The position numbers and the translations under genes are program-made. A stretch of 55,866 nt of DNA from Sinorhizobium sp. A49 (GTDB taxonomy: Bacteria; Pseudomonadota; Alphaproteobacteria; Rhizobiales; Rhizobiaceae). The notes under the pieces were generated by a model. That model saw only the letters and a list, made by a program, of their open reading frames with translations, ran no database searches and was not told the DNA's origin. Each line of letters begins with the position of its first letter. The first letter of the stretch is position 1. This document shows, piece by piece, positions 37,663 to 46,991 of the stretch. The stretch lies in contig NZ_MUNW01000073.1 in the NCBI RefSeq assembly GCF_002002725.1, positions 1-55,866 on the forward strand, in the 5' to 3' direction.

Positions 37663-39090
37663 TCAGAAGCCGTCGCGTCCCCAAGATGCGGCGGCTTTTT
37701 TGCGCCCGTCATCCGCCGGATAAGGCGTGCGCAGCAGGATCAGCAGGCCAGCGACCAGGAAGGCGATCAGCGCCATCATGCCGATGCGCGCCGACCCGGT
37801 GGCGAGCGTGATCGTGGCCACCGATGCCGGGGCGAGGAACGATGTCGCCCGACCCGAAAGCGCATAGAGCCCAAAATAGCGGCCGGCCTCGTCGAGGCTG
37901 ACGCTGCGGGCGAGATAGGAGCGCGACGAGGCCTGAACCGGGCCGAAGGCAATGCCGACCAGCAGACCGTAGATGATGTAAGCCTTCTCGGCCGCGGTGC
38001 CGAACAGGCCGCCGGAATCGTCTGTCGATAGCGGCATGAGGCCGAACAGAGTGAAACCCGGGCCGGTCGAAACGATGCCGACCGTGGCGATGATGAGACA
38101 CACGAGGCTCGCGGTAACGATGACCTTGGAGCCGAGACGCGTGTCGAGCCTGCTTGCATAGAGGCAGCCGCCGATCGCGACGACGTTCAAGATGATGCCG
38201 TAGATGCCTAGTTCCAGGGTTCGCCAACCGAACATGGCCGCGGCGAAGGTGCCGCCGAGCGCCAACAGCCCGTTGACACCGTCCTGGAAGATCATGCGGG
38301 CGATCAGGAAGCGGAGAACGCCCGATCTTTCCCTGAGTTCGCCGAGCGTACCCTTCAATTCTCGCAGGCCCGTAGCGGTGGCCTTGCGCAGCGACATGGT
38401 CGCCCTTGTGGCATCGGGTGTGAACAGGAACATTGGAATGATGAAGACGAAGTACCAGAGCGCCGATATCGGGCCGGTGATGCGCGCGTCCTCGCCCTTG
38501 GCCGGATCGAGACCGAACAGCGGATCGATGCCGAGCGCGGTCTTGCCGGTTTCCGGACTGCCGGCCAGGAGCGCCACGACGGCGATCAGCACGATCATGC
38601 CGCCGAGATAGCCGAGCCCCCAGGCGATGTTGGAAATGCGGCCGACATCCTTCTCGTCCACCAGTCGCGTCATCATCGAATCGTTAAAGACGATCGAAAA
38701 TTCTGCGGCGACCGTGGCGATCACGATGAAGAAGGCGGCGTAGATGATCGGCGAGCCGGGCGCGGCAAACCAGAGCATCGACAGAGATACGATCTTGATG
38801 ACCGCGAAAAAACCGATCCAGGGCTTGCGCGGTCCGGTAGCGTCGGCGATCGAGCCGAGAACCGGAGAGAGAATGGCGATGATGATGCCGGAAACGGTGA
38901 GCGTGTAGCCCCACATCGCCTGGCCGACAGCATGATCCTCCGTCAGTCGCGAGACGAAGTAAGGGCCGAAGATGAAGGTGGTGATGACCGTGAAGAAGGG
39001 TTGCGCTGCCCAGTCGAACAGCATCCAGCCGGCTATGCCCGCGCGTGACGTGCGCGGTCGCGCGTCAATTTTCTCGGCCGAAACCTGCAC
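37663..39090 (-). CDS. MFS transporter, UMF1/Atg22-like family
   Basis: 475 residues with about 12 hydrophobic segments. The N-terminal GWMLFDWAAQPFFTVITTFIFGPYF is the UMF1/Atg22 family opening (W.LYDWA...F.T.I). Other marks are SPVLGSIADATGPRKPWI (MFS loop 2-3 motif), SNIAWGLGYLGGMI and GPVQASSRSYLARSVSLDEAGRYFGLYALSGRATSFLAP. Fungal Atg22 exports amino acids from the vacuole; the bacterial substrate is unknown. The start is a GTG at 39090 with an excellent GGGGAGG five bases upstream; the frame extends to a TTG at 39144 without a ribosome-binding site. It is convergent with purH. Confidence 0.85.
   Translation of the reverse strand: MQVSAEKIDARPRTSRAGIAGWMLFDWAAQPFFTVITTFIFGPYFVSRLTEDHAVGQAMWGYTLTVSGIIIAILSPVLGSIADATGPRKPWIGFFAVIKIVSLSMLWFAAPGSPIIYAAFFIVIATVAAEFSIVFNDSMMTRLVDEKDVGRISNIAWGLGYLGGMIVLIAVVALLAGSPETGKTALGIDPLFGLDPAKGEDARITGPISALWYFVFIIPMFLFTPDATRATMSLRKATATGLRELKGTLGELRERSGVLRFLIARMIFQDGVNGLLALGGTFAAAMFGWRTLELGIYGIILNVVAIGGCLYASRLDTRLGSKVIVTASLVCLIIATVGIVSTGPGFTLFGLMPLSTDDSGGLFGTAAEKAYIIYGLLVGIAFGPVQASSRSYLARSVSLDEAGRYFGLYALSGRATSFLAPASVATITLATGSARIGMMALIAFLVAGLLILLRTPYPADDGRKKAAASWGRDGF
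37667..37701 (+). terminator. Putative purH terminator inside the 3' end of the MFS gene
   Basis: AAGCCGTCGC (37667-37676) pairs with GCGGCGGCTT (37688-37697) with one G-U wobble and an 11-base loop, followed by TTTT to 37701. It lies about 63 bases after the purH stop and overlaps the last codons of the convergent MFS gene. Confidence 0.65.
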
Positions 39091-39215
39091 ATTTCCCTCC
39101 CCGGAAACGACTGCGCCGTGCGTCCTCTCGAACGCGCGGCGCAATGCATCGTAAAATCTGATAGCGCCAGACCGGTCAATTCCGATCCGCGTCGATCAGT
39201 CCGGGGCGGACTGTC

Positions 39216-42200
39216 TCACCTCGCTCGTCCGCGTGCAAGGTCATTCAGAAGGCCCGCAGCAACGGTGATCTTGGCAAGCGTGGTTTCACCCTTCTCGGTC
39301 AACAGACGCAGTTGGCCCGTTGCCTGGGCGACGCGCTCGCGCTCGTTCTCCTCCCAGGCGGCGACCGGGCTGCGTTCCTTCTTCTGCTCGCGCAGTGCCG
39401 CTGCAGTGATATCGCGCCGCGCTGCGGCGATATCGGAGACCGCCCGTGAAAGCGCCATCGCCTCGAACTGCTCGGTTGCCGGAACACGATCGGAGGCGGC
39501 CAGCAGCCGGTTGATCCGAAGCGTGTCGGTGACGGCGAAGTAGCCCTGCGCAGTGCGGCTCAAGGTCTCGCCGGTTTCGGCGGATATCTGCATGATTTCC
39601 GGCACCAGGGTCATCAGCGCCAGTTCCGAGATCTCCTCGGCGAGCTTGGCGGGTACGCCACCCTCGACGAAGGCCGCAGTCTTCAGCTGTGCTTCTTCGG
39701 CGCTCTCGCCGGAGACCGCGGTCCGCATCGTGCCGCGCAGCTTTTGAAGGCCGTCGCGCAGCCGCGATACGGCCTCGGAGACGGAGCCGGTTGCGGCGTG
39801 GGTGCGCAGCGCCCGCTCGGTCACGAGCGTGAAGATGCGGCCGACTTCCTGATAAAGGACATTCTGCAGGCCGCCGCCAATCTTGTTGTCGAGTGCGTCG
39901 ATCTCGTCATAGATCCGCGGCAGATCGAAGCCGTCGAGCGCCAGAACAGCCGCCTTGACGACGTCGGCCGAGAGGAAGCCGGTCGCATCCGTCAAGGTCG
40001 AGACGAAGGCAGGTCCGCCACGGTTGATGACCTCGTTGGCCAGCACCGTCGCGATGATCTCGCGGCGCAGCCGGTGGCCATGGATGTCGCCGGCATAGGT
40101 CTTGCGCATCTTGCCGGGGAAGTAGCGTTCCAGCGTCGCCGTGAAATACGGGTCGTCGGGAAGCTCGCTGGCGATCAGCTCGTCGAACAGAACCAGCTTG
40201 GAGTAGGAGAGCAGCACGCCGATTTCCGCACGGGTCAAGGGCTTGCCCGCCTGGTAGCGCTCGGTCATCGCCTGGTCGGTCGGCAGCGTCTCGACCTTGC
40301 GGTTTAGATGGCCGTCGGCTTCCAGCCGCGTCATCAGTCGGCCAAGCGTCGTGCGGTTGCCTGCACCCTGCATGGCGGTCAGCGAGATCGCCAGGGACTG
40401 CTCGTAGTTGTTGCGCAGCACCAGGTGGCCGACTTCCTCTGTCATCGACGCCAGCAGCGTGTTGCGCTTCGGCCGGGTCAGGCGCCCGTCGCGCATGGCA
40501 GACGCCAACGCGATCTTGATGTTGACCTCGACGTCGGACGAGTTGACGCCCGCCGAGTTGTCGATGGCGTCGGAGTTGCAGCGACCGCCGTTAAGGCCGA
40601 AGCCAATACGACCCTTCTGGGTGACGCCGAGGTTTGCGCCCTCGCCGATGACACGGGCGCGGACCTCTTCGGCTGCCACACGGATCGCGTCATTGGCACG
40701 GTCGCCAACTTCGGCATCCGTCTCGTTGCTGCCGCGCACATAGGTGCCGATACCGCCGAACCAGAGGAGATCGACCTGGCTCTTCAGGATCGCATTCATG
40801 ATCTCGAACGGCGTCGCCTTTTGTTTGTCGATCCCGATCGCCACCATCGCTTCCGGCGTCAGCGTCACGGACTTTTCGGCGCGCGAGATGATCATGCCGC
40901 CTTCCGACAGCGTCTTGCGATCATAGTCCTGCCAGCTCGAACGCGGCAGCGCGAACATGCGTTTGCGCTCGGCGAAGGACACGTTGGTATCCGGATTGGG
41001 ATCGATGAAGATGTCGCGGTGGTCGAAGGCTGCAAGCAGCCGGATCTTTTCCGAAAGCAGCATGCCGTTGCCGAAGACGTCGCCCGACATGTCGCCGACG
41101 CCGGCGACGGTGAAGGGGGTCGTCTGGATGTCGATGTCCATCTCGCGGAAGTGGCGCTTGGCGGTTTCCCAGGCACCGCGGGCGGTGATGCCCATCTTCT
41201 TGTGGTCGTAACCGGCCGATCCGCCTGAAGCAAACGCGTCGTCCAGCCAGAAACCTGCTTCCTGCGCCAGACCGTTGGCGGTGTCGGAGAAGGTCGCCGT
41301 GCCCTTGTCGGCGGCGACGACGAAATAGGGATCGTCACCGTCGCGGCGCAGCGTGTCGGCCGGCGGCACGACATCCTGGCCGACGATGTTGTCGGTGACC
41401 GACAGCATGGTGCGGATGAAGGTCTTGTAGGCCTCGGTACCGGCCTTGAACACTTCGTCGCGGTTGCCGCCGACCGGCAGTTGCTTCGGATAGAAGCCAC
41501 CCTTGGCGCCGACGGGGACGATGACGGCATTCTTGACCTGCTGGGCCTTCACCAGGCCCAGGACTTCGGTGCGGTAATCTTGGGCCCGGTCGGACCAGCG
41601 AAGACCGCCACGGGCGACCTTGCCGAAGCGCAGGTGCACGCCTTCGACTTCGGTGCCGTAGACGAAGATTTCGCGGAACGGACGCGGCTCGGGCAGGCCT
41701 TCGAGCTGCTTGGGGTCAAGCTTGAGGGCAAGCACCGCGCGCGGCTTTCCGTCGGCATCCTTCTGGAAGTAGTTGGTCCTGAGCGTCGCCTCGATGGCGT
41801 TGACGTAGCGGCGCAGAATCCGGTCCTCGTCGAGGCTCGGAACCGACGACAGCGCGGTTTCGATCGAGGCGCTCAGGGCGTTGCACTTCTTGGCGCGCGG
41901 CTTTTCTTCGAGCGTCGGATCCATGCGGGTGACGAACAGCTTGAAGATATCGGCGGCAATCGCCGGATATTTGTTCAGCGTATCGGCGATGTACCCTTGA
42001 GAATAGGTGATGCCGGCCTGGCGAAGGTAGCGGGCATAGGCGCGCAGCACCGTCACTTCACGGGCGTTGAGACCCGAAAGCAGGATGAGCCGGTTGAAGT
42101 TGTCGTCCTCGATCGTGCCGTTCCAGGCAGCGAGGAAGGCTTCCTCGAGTGCTGCACCCGACTTGTCGAGATTGAGCGTAAGGCCGTCGCGATGGACCAG

Positions 42201-44009
42201 TTCCATGTCGTGCAGCACGACGCGGTGCTTGTCCTCGCCATGCTTGCCGACATTGAGGTCGTAGGTCTGTTCGCTGATGACACGGAAGCCAAGATTTTCG
42301 AGCAGCGGCACGCGGCGCGACAGCGATACGGGCTCGCCGGCATGGAAGATCTTCAGCTCGGCCGTATCCGGTCGGTTGACCGGGCGGTTGTAGTTGTAGA
42401 ACGAGATCCGGATCGGATCTTCCGCCTTGCAGGCAGCGATGTCAGCGAGGTCTGCATAGGCTTCGGCCGGCGTGAAGAACGACTGGTAGGCGCCGTCGAC
42501 ATCGAGTTCGATGCCGTCCTTGCGGGCAAGCAGGTCGAACCGGTCGATCCAGCGCGTGACGATGCCGCGCACGGCCTCTTCGAGCTTGGCCTGCGGGATG
42601 CGCGGGGTCTTGCCGCTGGTGCGACCGATGATGAAGTGCACGCGCGCCAAGCCACCTTCCGGGAAGGCCGGATAGTAGGCCGAAACGCGACCGTCATAGG
42701 CCGTCTTCAGATAGTCGCCGATCTTTTCGCGCACGTCGGAATCATATTGTTCGCGCGGCACGAAGACGATGACCGAGACGAAGCGGTCGAAATGGTCGAT
42801 GCGCGGCAGAACGCGGATGCGCGGGCGGTCGCCCAGCTCGTTGATCTGTTCGCAGAAGGCTGCCAGCAGGCCGACGTCGATCTGGAAGAGATCGTCACGC
42901 GGGTAGGATTCGAGCGTGTTGTCCAGCATCTTGCCGGAGTGGCTCTGCGGATCGTAGCCGAAGTGGTCGACGATCTTCTCGATCTTGTGGCGCAGCAACG
43001 GGATTTCGGCCGCCTGGCGGGTATAGGCCGATGAGGTGAACAGGCCGACGATGCGCAGCTCGCCGGCGACATTGCCGTCGGCATCGAAACGCTTGACGCC
43101 GATGTAGTCCATATAGGCACGGCGGTGCACCACCGATTTCACATTCGCCTTGGTGACGATCAGGAAATCCGGGCTTTCGAGGAAGGCCAAAATCTCCGGC
43201 GTGGTCAGAACCGCGTCCTTGCCCTGGCGCAGCACGCGCACATCGGGGTTGGAAAGGATGCCGAGGCCCCTGCCCGTGCCGCGCTCGACGGAGGCCTTCC
43301 CGCCCTTGCCCGAATAGGTGTACTCGCGCATGCCGAGGAAGGTGAAGTTGTTGTCCCGGAGCCAGCGGAGGAAGGCGAGCGCTTCGTCGCGGTCGCTCTT
43401 CTTGCGCGAGGCATTGTAGTCCTCAAGTTCCTGCATCGCCTGATCGAGCAGCATCGTCATCGCGGGCCAGTCGTGCACGGCCTGATGAACCTGCTCCAGA
43501 ACGTCGCGGATACGGTTGCTCAGCGACTGCGCCTCGACCGGCGTCAACTTGTCCAGGTGGATCTGGATATGGCTGACCCGGTGCGCCGGGTCGCTCGGTT
43601 CGTCCGGATCGAACAGCTTGACGGGCTTGCCCGGCTCCTGGACCAGAATGGGATGGATTGCGAGATGGATGTCGCGGTGGGTGCTCGTCACCTCGCCCAT
43701 GACCGAATCATAGAGAAACGGCATGTTGTGTTCGGTGACGGCGATGATCGAAACCTCGGTACCGCCAGGCGCGACGCCGGGCACGGTTTCGACCGAAACC
43801 TGAGGTTTTCCGCCGTCCCAGCGTGCGAGTTCACTTCTCGCATGGGCCGCCGTCAGTGCCAGCATGTCCGCCGAATAAAGATCGAGGTCGTCGTTGCTGG
43901 CCCCGCCGAAGAGGATCTCCGGCGCCAGCGCGTCGGTGCCCAGTTTGATGGCGGCCGCCTTCGCTGCGTCGATGTGTCTGTCCCGCTTCGGATTGTATTT
44001 CACGCCCAT
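39216..44009 (-). CDS. NAD-specific glutamate dehydrogenase, large (about 180-kDa) type
   Basis: 1597 residues, the giant GDH class (L-GDH180) that oxidatively deaminates glutamate to 2-oxoglutarate with NAD. The long N-terminal ACT-like regulatory part (about 1-700; e.g. EVSIIAVTEHNMPFLYDSVMGE, FLRWLRDNNFTFLGMREY) precedes the catalytic domain. There RFGKVARGGLRWSDRAQDYRTEVLGLVKAQQVKNAVIVPVGAKGGF carries the substrate-binding Lys residues, followed by GVGDMSGDVFGNGML (nucleotide fold), WFGGIGTYVRG and VIGEGANLGVTQKGRI. The C-terminal about 400 residues are helical. I chose ATG 44009, with GGGAG 7 bases upstream, over 44027. It is transcribed alone, divergent from the pyridoxal kinase gene. 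Confidence 0.95.
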   Translation of the reverse strand: MGVKYNPKRDRHIDAAKAAAIKLGTDALAPEILFGGASNDDLDLYSADMLALTAAHARSELARWDGGKPQVSVETVPGVAPGGTEVSIIAVTEHNMPFLYDSVMGEVTSTHRDIHLAIHPILVQEPGKPVKLFDPDEPSDPAHRVSHIQIHLDKLTPVEAQSLSNRIRDVLEQVHQAVHDWPAMTMLLDQAMQELEDYNASRKKSDRDEALAFLRWLRDNNFTFLGMREYTYSGKGGKASVERGTGRGLGILSNPDVRVLRQGKDAVLTTPEILAFLESPDFLIVTKANVKSVVHRRAYMDYIGVKRFDADGNVAGELRIVGLFTSSAYTRQAAEIPLLRHKIEKIVDHFGYDPQSHSGKMLDNTLESYPRDDLFQIDVGLLAAFCEQINELGDRPRIRVLPRIDHFDRFVSVIVFVPREQYDSDVREKIGDYLKTAYDGRVSAYYPAFPEGGLARVHFIIGRTSGKTPRIPQAKLEEAVRGIVTRWIDRFDLLARKDGIELDVDGAYQSFFTPAEAYADLADIAACKAEDPIRISFYNYNRPVNRPDTAELKIFHAGEPVSLSRRVPLLENLGFRVISEQTYDLNVGKHGEDKHRVVLHDMELVHRDGLTLNLDKSGAALEEAFLAAWNGTIEDDNFNRLILLSGLNAREVTVLRAYARYLRQAGITYSQGYIADTLNKYPAIAADIFKLFVTRMDPTLEEKPRAKKCNALSASIETALSSVPSLDEDRILRRYVNAIEATLRTNYFQKDADGKPRAVLALKLDPKQLEGLPEPRPFREIFVYGTEVEGVHLRFGKVARGGLRWSDRAQDYRTEVLGLVKAQQVKNAVIVPVGAKGGFYPKQLPVGGNRDEVFKAGTEAYKTFIRTMLSVTDNIVGQDVVPPADTLRRDGDDPYFVVAADKGTATFSDTANGLAQEAGFWLDDAFASGGSAGYDHKKMGITARGAWETAKRHFREMDIDIQTTPFTVAGVGDMSGDVFGNGMLLSEKIRLLAAFDHRDIFIDPNPDTNVSFAERKRMFALPRSSWQDYDRKTLSEGGMIISRAEKSVTLTPEAMVAIGIDKQKATPFEIMNAILKSQVDLLWFGGIGTYVRGSNETDAEVGDRANDAIRVAAEEVRARVIGEGANLGVTQKGRIGFGLNGGRCNSDAIDNSAGVNSSDVEVNIKIALASAMRDGRLTRPKRNTLLASMTEEVGHLVLRNNYEQSLAISLTAMQGAGNRTTLGRLMTRLEADGHLNRKVETLPTDQAMTERYQAGKPLTRAEIGVLLSYSKLVLFDELIASELPDDPYFTATLERYFPGKMRKTYAGDIHGHRLRREIIATVLANEVINRGGPAFVSTLTDATGFLSADVVKAAVLALDGFDLPRIYDEIDALDNKIGGGLQNVLYQEVGRIFTLVTERALRTHAATGSVSEAVSRLRDGLQKLRGTMRTAVSGESAEEAQLKTAAFVEGGVPAKLAEEISELALMTLVPEIMQISAETGETLSRTAQGYFAVTDTLRINRLLAASDRVPATEQFEAMALSRAVSDIAAARRDITAAALREQKKERSPVAAWEENERERVAQATGQLRLLTEKGETTLAKITVAAGLLNDLARGRAR

Positions 44010-44291
44010 GAAGTTTCTCCCATTCATGATAGGCTAGACCCTATCAGAACCATGGCTAATGGCGACCGCTTTTTATGACGATTTCGGCAAAAACGAGCCC
44101 AAAATCGGAGAATCTCACGTGAAAACAGCTTAAATCCATTTAAATCGAAGGCAAATTGGCGAAAATTGCTCGAATTTCGATGAAAAAGCACGAAAACGCC
44201 AGCGGCTTGTGCGGAACCTCTCTGCCATAGCCTGTTGACATGGCGGTGACAGTCGGTGATCAGAGGTCAAATCGAAGGATTGGACTGGCCG
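44010..44291. other. Divergent gap between NAD-GDH and pyridoxal kinase
   Basis: A 282-base gap, unusually AT-rich at about 44050-44200. It holds a CACGTG palindrome with poor parS flanks (44111-44126) and a TTTAAATC-like tandem (44130-44146). Both promoters should lie here, but I could not assign them. I see no gene. Confidence 0.4.
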
Positions 44292-45173
44292 ATGCCCGAA
44301 ATGCCCTCCTTGCCTGGTGCCGTCATCGTCATTTCTAGTCACGTGGTGCGCGGTACCGTTGGCAATCGGGCGGTTGTCTTCGCCCTGGAGACGCTTGGTC
44401 ATCCCGTATGGGCCCTGCCGACTGTCATTCTGCCCTGGCATCCCGGCCATGGCCGCTCGACCCGTATCACCATCCCCGATGCCGAATTCCACTCGGTGAT
44501 CGACGATCTGGCGCAGGCGCCCTGGGCCGGCGAGGTTCGGGCGGTGCTCTCAGGCTATCTCGGTTCGGCGGGACAGGCGGACGGCGTTGCCCGGCTGGTG
44601 ACTGCGCTTCGCGCCCGCAACCCCGAGCTCGTCTATGCCTGCGACCCCGTTATCGGTGACGCCGAAGGCCTCTACGTGCCAGAAGCGACGGCGACTGCCA
44701 TCCGTGACCGGCTGCTGCCGCTTGCAAGTCTCGCCACGCCCAACCGCTTCGAACTGGCCTGGCTTGCCGGCGCTGCGCTCGAGACCAACGCAGCCATCCT
44801 CGACGCAGCGCTCGGGCTCGGCCCATCGCGCATGCTGGTCACCTCGGCGATCCCGATGATGAACGGCGGCACTGGAAACCTCTATCTCTCCGGCAACCAT
44901 GCGCTGCTTGCCGAACATCGGCTGATCGAGAACCCGCCGAACGGTACGGGTGATCTGCTGACGGCGGTGTTCCTGGCGCGATTGCTCGAAGGGCTTTCGG
45001 AGGAGCGTGCACTGCAGATGGCCACGGCCAGCGTCTTTGAAATCATTGCGCGCACGGTCAAGCGCGGCGCCGATGAGCTGACGCTCGAACAGGATGCGTC
45101 GAGCCTCTCGACGCCGATGGCGATGGTGCAGATGCGGCGTCTGCTGCATCCAAGCCAGATGCGCCGAAAATAG
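44292..45173 (+). CDS. pdxY: Pyridoxal kinase (PdxK/PdxY family)
   Basis: 293 residues of the ribokinase-like vitamin B6 kinase family. It phosphorylates pyridoxal (and related vitamers) with ATP in PLP salvage. Features are VIVISSHVVRGTVGNRAVVFALETLGHPVWALPTVILPWHPGHG (substrate-binding N-terminus), YACDPVIGDAEGLYVPEA, LATPNRFELAWLAG and the C-terminal anion hole NPPNGTGDLLTAVFLARLLEG with the catalytic Asp (GTGD). Start 44292 (MPEMPSLPG) is preferred; ATG 44301 and a GTG at 44256 are alternatives, and the Shine-Dalgarno signal is weak for all. Note that a PLP-homeostasis protein is encoded at 25.3 kb. Confidence 0.9.
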   Translation: MPEMPSLPGAVIVISSHVVRGTVGNRAVVFALETLGHPVWALPTVILPWHPGHGRSTRITIPDAEFHSVIDDLAQAPWAGEVRAVLSGYLGSAGQADGVARLVTALRARNPELVYACDPVIGDAEGLYVPEATATAIRDRLLPLASLATPNRFELAWLAGAALETNAAILDAALGLGPSRMLVTSAIPMMNGGTGNLYLSGNHALLAEHRLIENPPNGTGDLLTAVFLARLLEGLSEERALQMATASVFEIIARTVKRGADELTLEQDASSLSTPMAMVQMRRLLHPSQMRRK

Positions 45174-45242
45174 AAGAAGCTGTTCACGGCTTGCCGTTGG
45201 ATGGCTTGGTGGATTGAACTCTCGACAACAGCGGGGTAACCG

Positions 45243-45890
45243 ATGGATATGCAGCGTTTTCCGGACCACCTTCTGAACGGCTATCATAACTTCATGAATG
45301 GCCGCTTCAGCGAACAGCAGCAGCGCTACAAGACATTGGCGGACAGCGGGCAGAAGCCCAAGACCATGGTCATTGCCTGTTGCGACTCCCGCGCAGCACC
45401 CGAGACGATCTTCGACAGCGGCCCGGGCGAACTTTTCGTCGTGCGCAACGTCGCCAATCTGATGCCGCCCTACGAGCCGGACGGCCATTATCATTCGACA
45501 TCCGCCGCCCTGGAATTTGCCGTGCAGTCGCTGCGCGTCAGCGACATCGTCGTCATGGGCCATGGGCGCTGTGGCGGCATCAAGGCGGCACTCGATCTCG
45601 ATGCCGAGCCTCTGTCGCCGGGTGATTTCATCGGCCGCTGGATGCACCTGCTGAAACCCTCGGCCGAGCAGATCCAGAGCAACGAAGTGATGACCCAGGC
45701 CGAGCGGCAGCGGGCGTTGGAGCGCGTGTCCATCCGCAACTCGATCGCCAATCTGCGCACGTTCCCTTGCGTCCAGATTCTCGAGACCAAGGGCAAGCTC
45801 AACCTGCATGGCGCATGGTTCGATATTTCGACCGGTGAGCTCTGGGTGATGGATCCGAAGACCGGTGATTTTGCCCGCCCGGGCATGTGA
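45243..45890 (+). CDS. Beta-class carbonic anhydrase
   Basis: 215 residues. It interconverts CO2 and bicarbonate. The zinc site is complete: Cys47-x-Asp-Ser-Arg in VIACCDSRAAPE (46-50, with the Asp-Arg dyad) and His107-x-x-Cys110 in VVMGHGRCGGIKAAL. The segments VVRNVANLMPPY and STSAALEFAVQSLRVSDIVV are typical of the plant/CynT-like branch. No signal peptide is visible, so it is cytosolic. It is 69 bases downstream of the pyridoxal kinase gene and could share its transcript. A hairpin follows the stop. Confidence 0.94.
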   Translation: MDMQRFPDHLLNGYHNFMNGRFSEQQQRYKTLADSGQKPKTMVIACCDSRAAPETIFDSGPGELFVVRNVANLMPPYEPDGHYHSTSAALEFAVQSLRVSDIVVMGHGRCGGIKAALDLDAEPLSPGDFIGRWMHLLKPSAEQIQSNEVMTQAERQRALERVSIRNSIANLRTFPCVQILETKGKLNLHGAWFDISTGELWVMDPKTGDFARPGM

Positions 45891-45904
45891 TAGCAGCCAA
45901 AGCA

Positions 45905-45940
45905 AGAAGCCCGGTCCTTTCGAACCGGGCTTCTCAATCT
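45905..45940. terminator. Terminator-like hairpin after carbonic anhydrase gene
   Basis: AGAAGCCCGGT (45905-45915) pairs with ACCGGGCTTCT (45924-45934) around an 8-base loop. The T-run is interrupted, but the position between convergent genes fits a terminator. Confidence 0.65.
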
Positions 45941-45962
45941 GCAAGTCTTGTAATGGTCGCGA

Positions 45963-46784
45963 TCAGTCGCCGTCGATTTCGGCGCCGATGATGGCAATCG
46001 CCTGCTGGTAGACGCTGGCGGCGTTCCAGCCCTGGATTGCGGCGAAATTCGCCTGTCCCTGCTGGTATCCGGCGCCCGGCTGCCAGCCGTGGCCACGCAG
46101 GAAGTTTGCGGTCGAAGCGAGCGCGTCGGCTTTCGAGCGGACCATGTCCACATGGCCGTTGCCGTCGCCATCGACGCCGTACTTCAAGACGTTTGCTGGA
46201 AGGAACTGGGTCTGTCCGATTTCACCATGGGCAGCGCCGCGGGCATCCGGGCTCAGATCGCCGCGCTGGACGAGCTGGAGCGCCGCGTAGAGCTGGTTGG
46301 TGAAGTAGTCGGAGCGACGGCAGTCATAGGCAAGCGTCGAAACGGCAGAGAGCGTGTGCTCCTTGCCCATGAAGCCGCCGAAGCCGGTTTCCATGCCCCA
46401 GATGGCAATCAGCGGACCGGCCGGCACGCCATAGCGCCGCTCGATGCTGTTGAAGAGCGCGGCGTTCTGGGCCTTCATCTTCTTGCCGCGCGAAATGATC
46501 GTCTGGCCGCCACGCTTCTGCATGAACTGGCTGAGCGAGAGCTTGAAGCTCTTCTGGCCGCGGTCGGCGCGGATCGTCGCCTTGTTGTAGGAGACGTTCG
46601 AGAGCGCCTTGTTCAAGACTGCGGGGCTGATGCCGTTGCCGGCGGCCTCCTGCTTGAACTGCGTCATCCAGGCGGAAAAGCCACTGCCGTCGTTGCCGCA
46701 CTGTGCGGCGGAAGCGGTCGCCGGAAGCACCGCCGTTGAAATCAGGGCCGCAAGCCCAATCGCTACGCACTTTGCCGTGTGCAT
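45963..46784 (-). CDS. Lytic murein transglycosylase, MltB-like, exported
   Basis: 273 residues with a classical signal peptide (MHTAKCVAIGLAALISTAVLPATASA, cleavage before AQC). The SLT/MltB domain has FSAWMTQFKQEAAGNGISPAVLNKALS, IERRYGVPAGPLIAIWGMETGFGGFMGKEHTLSAVSTLAYDCRRSDYF with the catalytic Glu in W(G)METGFG, GEIGQTQFLPANVLKYGVDGDGNG and ALASTANFLRGHGW. It cleaves peptidoglycan glycan strands in the periplasm. The ATG at 46784 has GGGG upstream; the frame extends to 46859 without signal features. It is convergent with the carbonic anhydrase gene. Unlike the MltA at 4.6 kb, this enzyme has an obvious export signal. Confidence 0.92.
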   Translation of the reverse strand: MHTAKCVAIGLAALISTAVLPATASAAQCGNDGSGFSAWMTQFKQEAAGNGISPAVLNKALSNVSYNKATIRADRGQKSFKLSLSQFMQKRGGQTIISRGKKMKAQNAALFNSIERRYGVPAGPLIAIWGMETGFGGFMGKEHTLSAVSTLAYDCRRSDYFTNQLYAALQLVQRGDLSPDARGAAHGEIGQTQFLPANVLKYGVDGDGNGHVDMVRSKADALASTANFLRGHGWQPGAGYQQGQANFAAIQGWNAASVYQQAIAIIGAEIDGD

Positions 46785-46881
46785 GAAAAACCCCGTGATT
46801 GCCCGAATCTGGTTGCCGTTACAAAGATGCCAGCCTTTGCCGGCTCTGTCACCCGCCACTCAATGGCGGAAAATACCTAAC

Positions 46882-46897
46882 GGTTTCACGTGAATCC
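46882..46897. other. parS-like site (degenerate, upstream of the MltB-like gene)
   Basis: GGTTTCACGTGAATCC matches the parS consensus at 13 of 16 positions. The 11-base centre TTTCACGTGAA is intact. It is 35 kb right of oriC, far from the main cluster. Confidence 0.4.
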
Positions 46898-46927
46898 GAT
46901 CAAATCTTCACACGGATCCGTGAAACA

Positions 46928-46965
46928 GCAAACCCCGCAGGCCGATAACGGGCCAGGCGGGGTTC
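46928..46965 (-). terminator. Terminator of asd
   Basis: AACCCCGC (46931-46938) pairs with GCGGGGTT (46957-46964), with an inner GGCC/GGCC stem. On the minus strand it is followed by a T-rich tract. It lies about 27 bases after the asd stop. Confidence 0.75.
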
Positions 46966-46991
46966 TTATTTGTGTCTTACCGTCTGTTTAT

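Noticed and set aside
44111-44126. CACGTG palindrome as a further parS site
   Set aside because: Only 11 of 16 positions match parS. Other bare CACGTG occurrences (about 11433, 12852, 17566, 44340) have even poorer flanks and were not counted.
44130-44146. TTAAATCCATTTAAATC as a CtrA box
   Set aside because: The two TTAA half-sites are 6 bases apart instead of the required 7, and the AT-rich setting makes such matches likely by chance.
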